Shown one piece after another: positions 1 to 9,927 of a DNA stretch of 64,000 nucleotides. The stretch's first letter is position 1. The number at the start of each line of letters is the position of its first letter. A model generated the notes under the pieces. That model was not told the DNA's origin. It saw only the letters and a program-made list of their open reading frames with translations, and made no database searches. The stretch is taken from positions 2,964,042 through 3,028,041 of the forward strand of contig CP003083.1 in the NCBI GenBank assembly GCA_000306725.1. Reading direction: 5' to 3'. This DNA comes from Methanolobus psychrophilus R15 (lineage in GTDB: Archaea; Halobacteriota; Methanosarcinia; Methanosarcinales; Methanosarcinaceae). The position numbers and the translations under genes were made by a program.

Positions 1-1
1 A

Positions 2-604
2 ACCCTCGATAATCCCACAGTTCACGATATGATCAGGAAACAGTTTGAGGCTGCCCGGAGTGCGACGGATAAATTAAGTGCTTTTGGTTATTATCTTGAC
101 AGCTCGGCACCTGACAGAATTCATTTTATGCAAGCTTTCCAGAGAGAGGCTGAAAAACATCCGGTAAGTTGGGAGGCCTTCTTGAGGGTTATAGGAGGTA
201 ATAGTAGCGAGGATGTAATTGATCTGGTAAGACAGGTTGAACAATGCAAGGCTTTTAGGATAGAACAGGCAAATGACCAGAGAGCTCTTTATGGAAGTTT
301 TGCATCGAACCGAAAGAAATCTTTGCAAACCGAAGAGGGACGAAAACTGCTTGGGGATATAGTTCTCCGGCTGGCCAGAGTCAATGAGTACAATACCGTA
401 CACATACTCAATGTCTTTGCCAATATTGATAAGATGGAAGACAAATATCACATACCTCTGGTGGGAATGCTGATTGATTTCCTGGATAAGCTTGATCCGG
501 ATCTTACACCAAGCGTGTACAACCGCATCCGGAAGATACTGCTCAATACTCCAAAAGCCATGAATAAATATGAAGAGATCTATGGAAAAATCAACCTGGT
601 GTGA
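2..604 (+). CDS. Uncharacterised protein, 5' end outside the window
   Basis: The frame is already open at the left edge, so the gene probably begins upstream. An ATG at 29 is possible but has no visible ribosome site. The visible ~200 residues are charged and look all-helical, with no Cys, signal peptide or membrane segment. The last third carries alternating hydrophobic and charged helices typical of a scaffold or adaptor fold. I do not recognise the family. It runs towards the protease gene on the other strand, separated by a 14-bp hairpin. The sequence gives no basis for a function. Confidence 0.7.
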   Translation, partial: TLDNPTVHDMIRKQFEAARSATDKLSAFGYYLDSSAPDRIHFMQAFQREAEKHPVSWEAFLRVIGGNSSEDVIDLVRQVEQCKAFRIEQANDQRALYGSFASNRKKSLQTEEGRKLLGDIVLRLARVNEYNTVHILNVFANIDKMEDKYHIPLVGMLIDFLDKLDPDLTPSVYNRIRKILLNTPKAMNKYEEIYGKINLV

Positions 605-648
605 ACTATCTACCCAAAAGGGAATGGAGTTCTGGTCAGGTTAACGTC

Positions 649-694
649 AACTACTCTTTCCTGCAAGCCTTGAAATGTCGAGGAAGGAGTAGTT
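649..694. terminator. 14-bp hairpin between convergent genes
   Basis: AACTACTCTTTCCT (649-662) pairs with AGGAAGGAGTAGTT (681-694) over 14 bp with one G-T pair, around an 18-nt loop. It lies between the stop at 604 and the convergent protease stop at 753, and a T-rich tract follows at about 716-726. It could act as a terminator on either strand or as an mRNA 3'-end structure. Confidence 0.55.
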
Positions 695-752
695 CAATTG
701 ACCAAGTAGTTTTGCTAGTTTTTTCCATAGAAATCCTCAATAAAAAAGGTAA

Positions 753-3700
753 TCATATCTTACCTTTTAATGATCCTTTCTTTCTGTATATGATGCCAAG
801 AATTCCGGCAAGGGCAAGCCCTGGTAACGTCTTTATTGCAGTGCCTTTCCAGTTGGCAGTGATGTCCTGGGCGTCCCTGTTCTGACCTGTGGCTTCAGGG
901 TCATTGCCTACGATGCTGTCCGTTCCATACTCTTCTGTATCCGGGCTCATTGCATCTGCACAGATCATGAAAGGAGAGAAACCTGTCGTTATAGCTTCAA
1001 AATAGAGATGGTTCTCATCTTCACCTGTTATTGTTGTTGGTAGCTTGTTCCAGGCGCTGTTGGAAAAATGCTGCATGTGAATGCCGTACTTATCTACATT
1101 GTTGGAAGTTATCCACTCTTTTGAGACAGCAAATCCTATTGTTGCCTCACTTACTCCTGTGGCTGAGAATGTGCTATCTCCCAGAATAATGTCCATGAAC
1201 TGATAGGTATGGGCTGAAGAAGGCTCAGGCACATCATCAGGCAGTTCGTTCAAAAGGCTGACAGATGCCATGACATAACCCTGCGTCTTTTCTGCCTCAA
1301 ACCTTATGTCAGTCACAGGTGTGCTCCTGTCGGAAAAAACATACCTTACCTCAGCGTCCCTTCCTACAAAGCGGATATCCGAATCCACAGCAGCGATGTT
1401 TGCAGGAGGTTCAGTGCTGCTTGATATCCGGACGCGGACTCCGTTACCTGAGCTATGTGTGATCTCTTCTGCAGGCACTTCGGCCTGCTCCCTGTTCTTT
1501 GTCAGCGGAAGATAGTCTATATTGTTCCCATCACCATTTATCTCATGCAGCTGACAGAAGCCGTTCCCTAAGGAAGACTTTATCTGGCTCCAGCCTGTAC
1601 CGTCCGGCCTTGCCCAGAAGTTACCTCCAATGTAGGCCCCGTCGATGATATTGTTGTCACATGTCATTGTAGTGTTCCAGCGGTTGGACGATCCACCATA
1701 GATGAGGGCATTGTTGGTGTTGTTGAAATGATTGTTATATATGAGATTATTATGGGAATTCCTGAGCACAATACCACACATATTATGTTCCGCTAATACG
1801 GAATTCGAAATGTTTGTCTCTTCTGAATTGTAGAGATATATTCCATAAGAGTTGCCATATACGTAACAGTCACTTATATTGCATCCTTTTGAAACGCCAA
1901 TGATCATCCCCATGTCGCTGCCTGAGACATTGACGCCCGCTATTGTGATATTGTCTGCCCAGATCTCGACGGCATAACCGGACGGGCAAGGAGAGATAAT
2001 GCTGACATCTGCAGGATTTCCTGTCGATGAGACAAGGCTTATGTTCTCATCTGTGAACCAGAGTTTCTCGTTATAGGTGCCAGGCTCAACAACAATGGTA
2101 TCCCCGCTCGACGCGGCAAGGATAGCCTCACGGATCGTTGTAAAGTCCGCACTTCCGCTGGTGTTCACAATTATGGTTGAGTTCAGGACGTGGATAAAAG
2201 AGCTTTTGAGGGAAGTATTGCTGCCATTGGGATTGGACACGCTCAGGGATATGTCATAGACGCCCGGACCTGCATAGCTGTGGATGGGATCCTGTTGCGA
2301 TGATGTGCAGCCGTCCCCGAAGTCCCAGGTCCAGCTATCCGGTGAGAAGAGGCTTGCATCATGGAAGTCTACTGCTTCGTTGACATGAACATACCTTTTA
2401 CCGGCAACAAAGGCAGCGAGTGGTTCCCTTTCCTCCCTGGTGAAAGCTTTTATGCATACATTCTCCCCGCATGCAGAGATATCCGTCCATTCGCTTCCGT
2501 TTGAGCTCATATAGCTCTGCCCTGCGCTTGCATATGCATTGCTGCTATAATCAGGTACAGCTTTCTCAATAGCTAAAGGATAGGCATACTGAGGTGTCGT
2601 AAAGGCCACAACCACAGAGAAGTTCTGCCCCTCAAGCAATGGAACGCTGCAGTCCAGGTCAATGGTGTGATATCCTGCGAAGGGGATGCTTCCGTTCTTT
2701 ACGGATGCGGGTCCGGAGAGGCTGACAGGACCGTCAGTGGGGTCCAGATATATGGAAATATTGTAGAATGAATTGGAGTCTACCGTGTAAAAGCTTACAG
2801 CTTCCAGTGTTCCGTCAGCTACTGCAGCGAACACATTTGCCCCGTATGCAGTGCTATTGTTGTAACCAGCGCATGCGGTCCAGCCAAGCGGATCATACTG
2901 GTAGATGCGGTCATAATTATCAACGTCCTCTGCGGTAAAGAGGAAATTGCCTGCATAGGGTTTTGTATCAAGCCCACTCATGCCTTCATTGTTCCCCATG
3001 ACGGTGTCATGATAAGAGATGTAGAAATAGCCATCTTTTCCCCATTTGCTACCCCAGGAGTTCTTGATGATGAAAGCCCCGTTCCCGGGAGCTGCAGGGG
3101 TGAAATTGTATCTGCTGTAGGTGTCATCCCAGCCTACAAGGGTCACTGCGTGATTTGCGAGCTGTACCTCGTCGCAGTAATAGAAGCTGCTGTTTGTGGA
3201 ATTGTAATAGGCATCGTCATAGTAGAAGGCTACCGAGATGCCGCCATAATTGGTGATCATCCATTTGTAAAGGGTGTCAGATGCATTGAATCCCGGAAGT
3301 ATGAGGATCTTCTGGACATGTTTTGCTATGACCGGATCAACAGGTGAGATGCCAGAATAGGAGTTATAGGGGTCGTCTGTTTCAATTACCGGACCACTCC
3401 ACCTTGTCAGATAGGCGGCTGTGAACAGGTCGAATCCCCCTTCATCATGAGAATTGCGATCAAATCCGTCCTGATAGGAGGTTACAAGCATGTTCTTGAC
3501 ATTATTCTCGGAAAAGTCCCATGTCTCTGATCTGCTGTGCAGGAGGAATGATTCCAGGGAAGACAGGGTCGAATGCGCCCAGCAGCTTCCGGCAAAACCC
3601 TGGTCCCTTACCGCTGTCACACCACCGGTGTCCCTCAGGTCATAGCGGGAAGGGATCTCCGAGCCAAAGGGCTTAGTGGACATCAGGCTAAACCCTTCAT

Positions 3701-4064
3701 CTGCCATCAGGTCTTCCATGCGCACGGGAGATAAATGGGAAAGGTCCACAGGGGATGGGATAAGCCCTGTTGGGCGAACTGGGTCATTCAATAGGGGAGA
3801 TTCCGTTAACTGATCAATTGATAAGAGTGTAATGGGACTCTTTACCAACATTTCATTTGAGGAGATTGTTGTATCCGTACTGGCAGAAATCTCTTTTTGG
3901 TACTGGATGAATGCAGGATTTAGGGGAGCTATTGATATTTGAGGCTCCGTAGTATTATCTGCTGTGCCAGGAACAACGGCCACTGCATTACAGGAACTGA
4001 AGACTAAGATCAATGCAAGGCAAAATATGGTCAACAAGTTTTTCGATGTGAATGGGTTTTTCAT
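753..4064 (-). CDS. Secreted papain-family (C1A) peptidase with PKD, beta-helix and PGF-pre-PGF domains
   Basis: A large exported cysteine protease of 1103 residues. Domains in order: signal peptide (about 1-30), propeptide-like stretch, papain-like domain (about 135-360) with the visible triad Cys161 (GSCWAHS), His305 (NHAVTLVGW) and Asn335 (IKNSWG). Next come a beta-sandwich region (about 370-545), a PKD domain (about 550-630; WDFGDG), a NosD/CASH right-handed beta-helix (about 635-830), a PGF-pre-PGF domain (about 880-1040) and a C-terminal hydrophobic helix with a basic tail. The tail (TLPGLALAGIL) resembles an archaeosortase-type anchor, so surface display is likely. Many N-x-S/T sequons fit glycosylation. 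Substrate unknown. It shares the PGF-pre-PGF module with the S-layer protein at 5585. Confidence 0.9.
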   Translation of the reverse strand: MKNPFTSKNLLTIFCLALILVFSSCNAVAVVPGTADNTTEPQISIAPLNPAFIQYQKEISASTDTTISSNEMLVKSPITLLSIDQLTESPLLNDPVRPTGLIPSPVDLSHLSPVRMEDLMADEGFSLMSTKPFGSEIPSRYDLRDTGGVTAVRDQGFAGSCWAHSTLSSLESFLLHSRSETWDFSENNVKNMLVTSYQDGFDRNSHDEGGFDLFTAAYLTRWSGPVIETDDPYNSYSGISPVDPVIAKHVQKILILPGFNASDTLYKWMITNYGGISVAFYYDDAYYNSTNSSFYYCDEVQLANHAVTLVGWDDTYSRYNFTPAAPGNGAFIIKNSWGSKWGKDGYFYISYHDTVMGNNEGMSGLDTKPYAGNFLFTAEDVDNYDRIYQYDPLGWTACAGYNNSTAYGANVFAAVADGTLEAVSFYTVDSNSFYNISIYLDPTDGPVSLSGPASVKNGSIPFAGYHTIDLDCSVPLLEGQNFSVVVAFTTPQYAYPLAIEKAVPDYSSNAYASAGQSYMSSNGSEWTDISACGENVCIKAFTREEREPLAAFVAGKRYVHVNEAVDFHDASLFSPDSWTWDFGDGCTSSQQDPIHSYAGPGVYDISLSVSNPNGSNTSLKSSFIHVLNSTIIVNTSGSADFTTIREAILAASSGDTIVVEPGTYNEKLWFTDENISLVSSTGNPADVSIISPCPSGYAVEIWADNITIAGVNVSGSDMGMIIGVSKGCNISDCYVYGNSYGIYLYNSEETNISNSVLAEHNMCGIVLRNSHNNLIYNNHFNNTNNALIYGGSSNRWNTTMTCDNNIIDGAYIGGNFWARPDGTGWSQIKSSLGNGFCQLHEINGDGNNIDYLPLTKNREQAEVPAEEITHSSGNGVRVRISSSTEPPANIAAVDSDIRFVGRDAEVRYVFSDRSTPVTDIRFEAEKTQGYVMASVSLLNELPDDVPEPSSAHTYQFMDIILGDSTFSATGVSEATIGFAVSKEWITSNNVDKYGIHMQHFSNSAWNKLPTTITGEDENHLYFEAITTGFSPFMICADAMSPDTEEYGTDSIVGNDPEATGQNRDAQDITANWKGTAIKTLPGLALAGILGIIYRKKGSLKGKI

Positions 4065-4593
4065 CTCAGCTTCCCTCTATACTCGATTTAAACTATCTTA
4101 TAATATATTATTCATTAATATATATCTATTTACGAATAGTACAGGAGTGGCCTTGCAGGAAGGGGTAAGCTGACTGCTTTCATAAGTGAGGGGGCTGTAA
4201 TTGAAAATTCCAAAAATGCTTAAATTACATTTACAATGATTTAACAGCGTTACTCATTAAATTAAATATGATAGAGGTTAAATAATAGAAAAGCCAATTG
4301 TAAAATACGGGCATAGTATTGATGCGCGTAGGTTCTTAGCAGAAAACCCAATACGGGATAAAAAATATTCCAAAGACCGGGTCGCCCTTTGGTACCCTTA
4401 CAGGGTGCCTCGGTCTAATCTAATCAGAAACTTTCTGATTTTTAAAATTTATCCGGTTAGCAGAAGCATTATGTGTGCTCTGTTATTATGGCAAGCTCTG
4501 AAGCTTTATAGAACGACAAAAAGACTTTCAGGATATCATAGTCGTATCCAGATAATATCAGACATTACAAAGCCAAGGATAATTTTGCAAAAT
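4065..4593. other. Intergenic region, AT-rich, with a structured segment
   Basis: Gap of about 530 bases between two minus-strand genes. I see no convincing gene. The protease promoter should lie near 4090-4130, which is very AT-rich. The segment at 4374-4440 can fold (separate entry). Confidence 0.6.
4374..4440. ncRNA. Possible small structured RNA or 3'-end element
   Basis: AGACCG (4374-4379) pairs with CGGTCT (4411-4416). Inside it GGTACCCT (4391-4398) pairs with AGGGTGCC (4402-4409), one G-T pair, around TAC. Immediately after, AATCAGAAA and TTTCTGATT (4422-4440) form a 9-bp perfect palindrome followed by a T/A-rich tract, like a terminator. No protein is encoded. Whether it is transcribed is unknown. 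Confidence 0.35.
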
Positions 4594-5205
4594 TTAATAG
4601 AAGATCATTTTGATATCTTCATCAAATACGATTTCCATCTTGTAACACTCCTTTCCAAGACCGCATATGTCCCTTCTCTCTTCTGTTATCTCAAATCCTA
4701 CCTTCTGATAGAGGTTGATTGCAGCTTCATTGTCTTTTGCAACATACAATATGACGCTGTCGATGGAATTCAATTTCATTTCTAGTATACTTTTTTGCAA
4801 CAGCCTGACCCCAATCCCCTGTCCTCTGCATCTGGCATCAACCGTGAATGAATAAAGTGTTGCGGTTTTCTTCAGCCTGCCGGATGAGATGGAGGGTATT
4901 ATGAAATATAGGCAGTAGCCTTTAATCTCATTATGATCAGTATACACATATGTAGTCTTATTAAAAAGATGGATATATCTTGAGAATCTTTTTTCATTTA
5001 TTTCTACAAAATTTTCATTATAGAGCCTGATGACCTTACTCAACATCCCGCCGCTTATATTATCTACATACATGTCGGATATCTTGACCCATTTCCGTGT
5101 TATAAGGCTGCCAACTGTCAACTTGAATGCCGTAATCGACTGCCTTTTGATAACATGTAGTTTACAAATGATTCCTCTTGTAAATATTGCCGCTGCCATT
5201 ATCAC
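4594..5205 (-). CDS. GNAT-family N-acetyltransferase
   Basis: 203 residues with a RimI-type acetyltransferase domain. The acetyl-CoA loop is visible as RCRGQGIGVRLLQ at about residue 135, followed by the family pattern of a late strand and helix (NEAAINLYQKVGFE). The N-terminal ~45 residues are an extension conserved in a paralogue at 23793-24410 (shared KRQS and GSL(I/M)T(R/K)KW segments), which supports a start well upstream of the domain. Target unknown. It stands alone on the minus strand. Confidence 0.8.
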   Translation of the reverse strand: MIMAAAIFTRGIICKLHVIKRQSITAFKLTVGSLITRKWVKISDMYVDNISGGMLSKVIRLYNENFVEINEKRFSRYIHLFNKTTYVYTDHNEIKGYCLYFIIPSISSGRLKKTATLYSFTVDARCRGQGIGVRLLQKSILEMKLNSIDSVILYVAKDNEAAINLYQKVGFEITEERRDICGLGKECYKMEIVFDEDIKMIFY

Positions 5206-5584
5206 ATCACAACGTATAGAGTAGAAATGAATCGAAATCCTTATTAACGCTGTTAACAGACTGATATTCGTGTTTACTCTTAAAGTCTTTGCGGCACTAT
5301 GTTCCGAAACATGGCACGAGATTTACTAAACCCTGCGACACCTGGTTCAAAGTTGATACTCTTGTTTTCTCATGGAAAAATTAATATTAGTATTAAAAAA
5401 GTGCTTTTATAAGCCGCATTTTAAAGGCAGGAAATCATGCGTTCTTCCTACCTTTACTAAGATATCATTTTTGTAGGAATGTGTCCTGACTGGAATAATC
5501 TTTCTAATATATTATAACTTTATACAATTCCAGCCGAAGTACTTAAATATCTTATTAAAATATTTCTATTAGGTGGTATGAACA
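5206..5584. promoter_or_regulatory. Intergenic region with promoter of the S-layer-domain gene
   Basis: Gap of 379 bases. Near its right end CTTAAATATC (5542-5551) is a TATA-like box about 40 bases before the ATG, and AGGTGG (5571-5576) is a ribosome site 8 bases before it. The left side presumably holds the GNAT promoter. I see nothing else. Confidence 0.5.
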
Positions 5585-8500
5585 ATGGTTCTTTTTAAAA
5601 AATTATTGATGAAAATCTTTCTTATTTTATTTGTCTTTTTTCATGTGCAAGGTCTTGGCAGTGCAGTAGAGTATTCATCATTCTCAGCAGATGTTACTGC
5701 AGGCAGTGCTTCTTTAGCAGTTGGTCTAACAGACCTGTCGATCATCTATTTTGAGCCTGCTTCCGATTGCAAGATATCGATCATTGATTCTCAAGAGTTC
5801 AATGTACAGACCAATAAAGAATGTACAGTTGAATGGTACCTTGATAATATCCTGGTCCAGTCTGATGCAAACGTGACATCTTCACGTTTTATTTTTGATT
5901 CCTTTATTGGCAATTCCACATTCCCTGCACAGCATCGGATCAAGGCTGTCGTATTTAATGCAATCGGGACTGATGAAAAAGAGTGGAAGTGCTCTGTCAC
6001 CAGGAAGGTACTTCGCTCTGGGCAAAAACTGGAATTAAAAGACGGGTATGAACTAACTTTATCCTTGATCGATACAGTGGGCAATAAAGCTCTGGTCAAT
6101 TTAAGTAAAGATGGAGAACTTGTCGATCAGGATATAATCAATGTCGATAAGCCCAATGATCGCTATTATTATAACAGGACACTTGAAGGTAATAGTGAGG
6201 TTATCGTATATGCGCATATTTCAAATGTGTTCCAGGGTCAAGTTGAGTCTGTAGCCGTTTTTGAACGCATTGAACAATATTCTGATTTGGGTACATTGAG
6301 TATTGATCCGGACATACTATTGAAATTTGAAGATACATGGGATCTGGGAAATTGCTATTCTTTGAAAATAATAGATATAGCTACCAACGGAAAGTCCTGT
6401 CTGATCTCCCTTGACAAAGACGGAATAATTGTAGATAGACGTATACTTGCTGATGATAATCTATATATCTATCAGAGGGTAAACAAAGATACACAGGACA
6501 TTAAACCAATTCTGCAAATTAAGGTTCTGGACATATTTAATTCAGCTGACGAGGACTATGCCCAGTTTTCCGCTAATTACACTCTAAACCCGGATGTTAA
6601 TACTGTTGATATAGATCCTTTTACGTTAATAGGATCAGGTAGTCTCTGGACCCTAAGTAATGGATATATAATTCACGCCAATGAGATCTCTTCGAACCAA
6701 AAAGCATTTATTACTCTTAAAAAAGATGATATTACTGTTGACCAAGCCATAATTGATGAGTACGGTGCATACACCTACAGCAGACTGAACCCGGTCAATG
6801 GAACTATTTCCCAGATACTACATGTGAACTCATCGAAGATACTTGAGGGAGAGCATGGCGACTATATTGAATTTGACCCCTCCTATCTGATAAATCCTGA
6901 TAGTGACACTTTGCCTCTTGACCAGAAAAGGATAGTCTCTGTGGGAGAGACCATTGAATTAGAAAACGGATACTCACTTAGTTTACTTTCCATTTCCATT
7001 CAAGATAAAAGCGCACTCATAGGTCTGAGTAAAGATGGGAGGACAGTTGATGAGCACATACTAAAACCAGGGGAGAATTACTATTACAACCAATCGGTAG
7101 AAGGCAACGATAAGATTGTTATTAGTTTCCTTCTTGACAGAGTTTTTTCAGCTGAAGCCAACAAGCTCATGATCATAAAGGATCTTGTTCAGAATTCATA
7201 TGAGACTCCAGAGGAACCTGTAATTAGGCCTATTACCAGAAATACAGCCATAATCAGAGGTTTGGTGTATAACGGCACCAGTCTTGATGAGATCACAGGC
7301 CCTCTTGACTTTGATCGTATAGAGATAAATGCGTCGAATTTTGCCGGTTTCTACTATGATGTGGACACAGGGATTTCGACTGAGAGCATTTGGATTTATA
7401 GCGAGACTACGACCAGTGTTAATATCATTGCTCCGGAAGGACTTACTTATACAACGAGGATCTCGCCTGTTGATTATAAGAGCCGCAATTTATACGGCCA
7501 ATACAACATAATAGGATTTCTGGGTGAAAAATGTGTTCCACTGGGTGAAAAAACGCCAGATAAGTTCTCCAGATTGCTTTTGGACAGTGATGAAAAATTG
7601 GTATTAAGATTAGGTCAGCCTCTTGAGCTTCCAGAAGGCTATGCTCTTGAAGCAAAGCAGATCGATGTCGAAGGTGATAAGGTCTGGATGGAGTTCTCCA
7701 AGGATGGAGAGTTCATAGAAGACGAGATTCTCGACTTATCCAACGGCACAATTGTCTGGACCTATGAGGCAGATGATGTTGCGGACGAGGACGATGTACC
7801 TGTAATGAAGGTCGCAGTCACAGGTCTCCTACAGGATCAGGCAGTTGGCTGGGTCATGATCGACGGACTGTGGCTGACTGATGTCGGCAATATCATACAA
7901 GTACATTCCCAAAGCCAGTTCGGGAAAATGGAGGTAGTTTGCATTGGATACAACGAGCTTTATTTAGCCAATCCAAGGTCTATCACTCTAAAAAGAGGTT
8001 CATCGATAGAGATCATGGACAATTTCTCTATAAGAATAGCTGCAGATGACAATTTAAGGTTCTATATTGAGAAAGAGGATCAAACTGAAGATGTGTGTGA
8101 ACTTCGCGGAGAAGTTGCAGAGAATGTGGCTACATTCCAGTGGAGTTCTGCTAACTTTGAAGGATTCTATTATGAGTTTGATGAGGGAGCCGGGGCTGAA
8201 AAGCTGGAACTGAAGGAGATAAACGGCAGGATCATACTGGAGAACAAGTTAGTCTATAACTCAACTCCTGAATACATACCCTTCAAACACACTCCGTGGG
8301 GGAAATACAAGGCAGTTGGCTTTATTACAGAAAAGTATTTTGTAGGATACCCCTCAAACCCCTTTGGGACCGGTAGTGATGCTGTAGACATACTTTCCAG
8401 TGGCATGCTTTCCAAGATCCTTGTCGACGAAAGTAATACACGATCTATATATTCAGGCTCATCACTCTTTCTTGAACAAGGATACAGGCTTGACATTCAT

Positions 8501-9898
8501 GTGGATGATGATACTTGCATGGCCCTAGTGATTCTCGCAAAGGACGGCAATGAGATTGACACAGCGGTCATTACTGAAAACAGCACTTATATATATAAAG
8601 AAGATCTTGGAAATTTCCAAAACGTTCCGCTAATAGCAGTTTCCTTCGGCCCCATAATAAATGGTATTGAACCCTATGCATCAGTCAATGGTGTTTTTCA
8701 GGTATCTGAAGACTACCTTGTACTTGAGCAGGGAATTACCATTGGAATGATGGAAATTACAGGCAGCAGTGGAAGCATCATAATGTCCAACAAGTATCCT
8801 GTTTCCCTGACAAAAGGTGCCTCTTTTCCTTTTATGGGTGATGTCTGCTTTAAGGTCGCTGACTCTTCTTCACTCAGGTTTTATCCGTTTGTGAATACTA
8901 GAGCACCCATGTCACCATCTTTAGATATCATGACCTTTAGCCCGGCTGATATAAACATTCAATCTGCTGAAGATGAGCAACAGACCTTTGAAGTAAGCAC
9001 TAATGAGATTTGTGATTTTCTATGGCTGATTAACGGAGTCGAAGCACAGGCTCATAATTCATGCAGATCAGCATCTTATTCCATTACGCCTGCATCTGCA
9101 GGATTTTATAATATAACCGTGCTTGCTGTAGGTTCAGGTGAAACTGTCAGACAAACGTGGGATATGCGTGTTGTTAGCTCCGTTTATGATGGTGGAAAGC
9201 CATCGGCCTCCTCAGGCGGCGGTGGAGGAGGTGGAACTGCTTCTGGTGAAAAGTACGAGAATATTCAGGTGAAAGAAGTAAAGCAGCAGAATGTTAACAG
9301 GGACTCTGTAGTTGTTTACGAGTTCAAGGGTGAGAAGAACGCAATTGGATCCATTGAGTTTACCGCTCTTAAGAACTCTGGCACCGTTTCAGCAACCATA
9401 GAAATCCTGAAGGGAAAATCCTCTTTTGCAATAAGTGATGCTCCTGGTAAGATTTACCAGAACATGAACATCTGGGTAGGAAAGACAGGGTTTGCAACAC
9501 CTGAGAATATCAGAAATGCCACTTTAAGCTATAGGATAGATAGATCCTGGATTGAGGAGAATGGTGTTGATGAGTCTTCAATAAGGATGTACAGGTTCCA
9601 CAATAACGAATGGAGCTCTCTTCCAACGCAAAAGGTAGGCGAAGATTCCAGATACGTTTACTTCGAATCTGAAACGCTAGGCTTCTCGCCATTCTCTATT
9701 GCAGCGTATGCATCTGAAGAGCTCACTGACAAGGATTACCAGGTGTCTTTAGAGTCCGAGCCACTCTACTCCACGGAGGATGCGTTTAAGGACACTGAAG
9801 TTGTTGCAGACACGCACAAAAGGACACCAGGTTTAGGCTTCATGTTTAGCTTGGTGATCATGGTCTGTGCTGTTCTGGTTATGAGGAAGAGAAGCTAA
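5585..9898 (+). CDS. S-layer-domain surface protein with PGF-pre-PGF module
   Basis: 1437 residues. A signal peptide (about 1-27) is followed by repeated beta-rich units of roughly 100 residues. Each carries an L-x-x-G-Y ... (S/D/A)KDG motif, at about residues 173, 276, 378, 481, 704 and 985. Two longer segments (about 550-830 and 840-1110) match the S-layer duplication domain of Methanosarcinales envelope proteins, with repeated 'FxGFYYxxDxG'. A Gly-rich linker (about 1207-1216), a PGF-pre-PGF domain (about 1220-1385) and a final TPGLGF-helix-RKR tail suggest archaeosortase processing and anchoring. It is longer than the two-domain S-layer proteins known from Methanosarcina, so it is probably an accessory envelope protein rather than the main lattice protein. 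The start is supported by AGGTGG. Confidence 0.85.
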   Translation: MVLFKKLLMKIFLILFVFFHVQGLGSAVEYSSFSADVTAGSASLAVGLTDLSIIYFEPASDCKISIIDSQEFNVQTNKECTVEWYLDNILVQSDANVTSSRFIFDSFIGNSTFPAQHRIKAVVFNAIGTDEKEWKCSVTRKVLRSGQKLELKDGYELTLSLIDTVGNKALVNLSKDGELVDQDIINVDKPNDRYYYNRTLEGNSEVIVYAHISNVFQGQVESVAVFERIEQYSDLGTLSIDPDILLKFEDTWDLGNCYSLKIIDIATNGKSCLISLDKDGIIVDRRILADDNLYIYQRVNKDTQDIKPILQIKVLDIFNSADEDYAQFSANYTLNPDVNTVDIDPFTLIGSGSLWTLSNGYIIHANEISSNQKAFITLKKDDITVDQAIIDEYGAYTYSRLNPVNGTISQILHVNSSKILEGEHGDYIEFDPSYLINPDSDTLPLDQKRIVSVGETIELENGYSLSLLSISIQDKSALIGLSKDGRTVDEHILKPGENYYYNQSVEGNDKIVISFLLDRVFSAEANKLMIIKDLVQNSYETPEEPVIRPITRNTAIIRGLVYNGTSLDEITGPLDFDRIEINASNFAGFYYDVDTGISTESIWIYSETTTSVNIIAPEGLTYTTRISPVDYKSRNLYGQYNIIGFLGEKCVPLGEKTPDKFSRLLLDSDEKLVLRLGQPLELPEGYALEAKQIDVEGDKVWMEFSKDGEFIEDEILDLSNGTIVWTYEADDVADEDDVPVMKVAVTGLLQDQAVGWVMIDGLWLTDVGNIIQVHSQSQFGKMEVVCIGYNELYLANPRSITLKRGSSIEIMDNFSIRIAADDNLRFYIEKEDQTEDVCELRGEVAENVATFQWSSANFEGFYYEFDEGAGAEKLELKEINGRIILENKLVYNSTPEYIPFKHTPWGKYKAVGFITEKYFVGYPSNPFGTGSDAVDILSSGMLSKILVDESNTRSIYSGSSLFLEQGYRLDIHVDDDTCMALVILAKDGNEIDTAVITENSTYIYKEDLGNFQNVPLIAVSFGPIINGIEPYASVNGVFQVSEDYLVLEQGITIGMMEITGSSGSIIMSNKYPVSLTKGASFPFMGDVCFKVADSSSLRFYPFVNTRAPMSPSLDIMTFSPADINIQSAEDEQQTFEVSTNEICDFLWLINGVEAQAHNSCRSASYSITPASAGFYNITVLAVGSGETVRQTWDMRVVSSVYDGGKPSASSGGGGGGGTASGEKYENIQVKEVKQQNVNRDSVVVYEFKGEKNAIGSIEFTALKNSGTVSATIEILKGKSSFAISDAPGKIYQNMNIWVGKTGFATPENIRNATLSYRIDRSWIEENGVDESSIRMYRFHNNEWSSLPTQKVGEDSRYVYFESETLGFSPFSIAAYASEELTDKDYQVSLESEPLYSTEDAFKDTEVVADTHKRTPGLGFMFSLVIMVCAVLVMRKRS

Positions 9899-9927
9899 GG
9901 CTTCACTTTTTAACAAGAGGATGTATT

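Noticed and set aside
601-885. 94-residue plus-strand frame after the first gene
   Set aside because: It spans the hairpin at 649-694 and runs antisense into the protease C-terminus, with no ribosome site.
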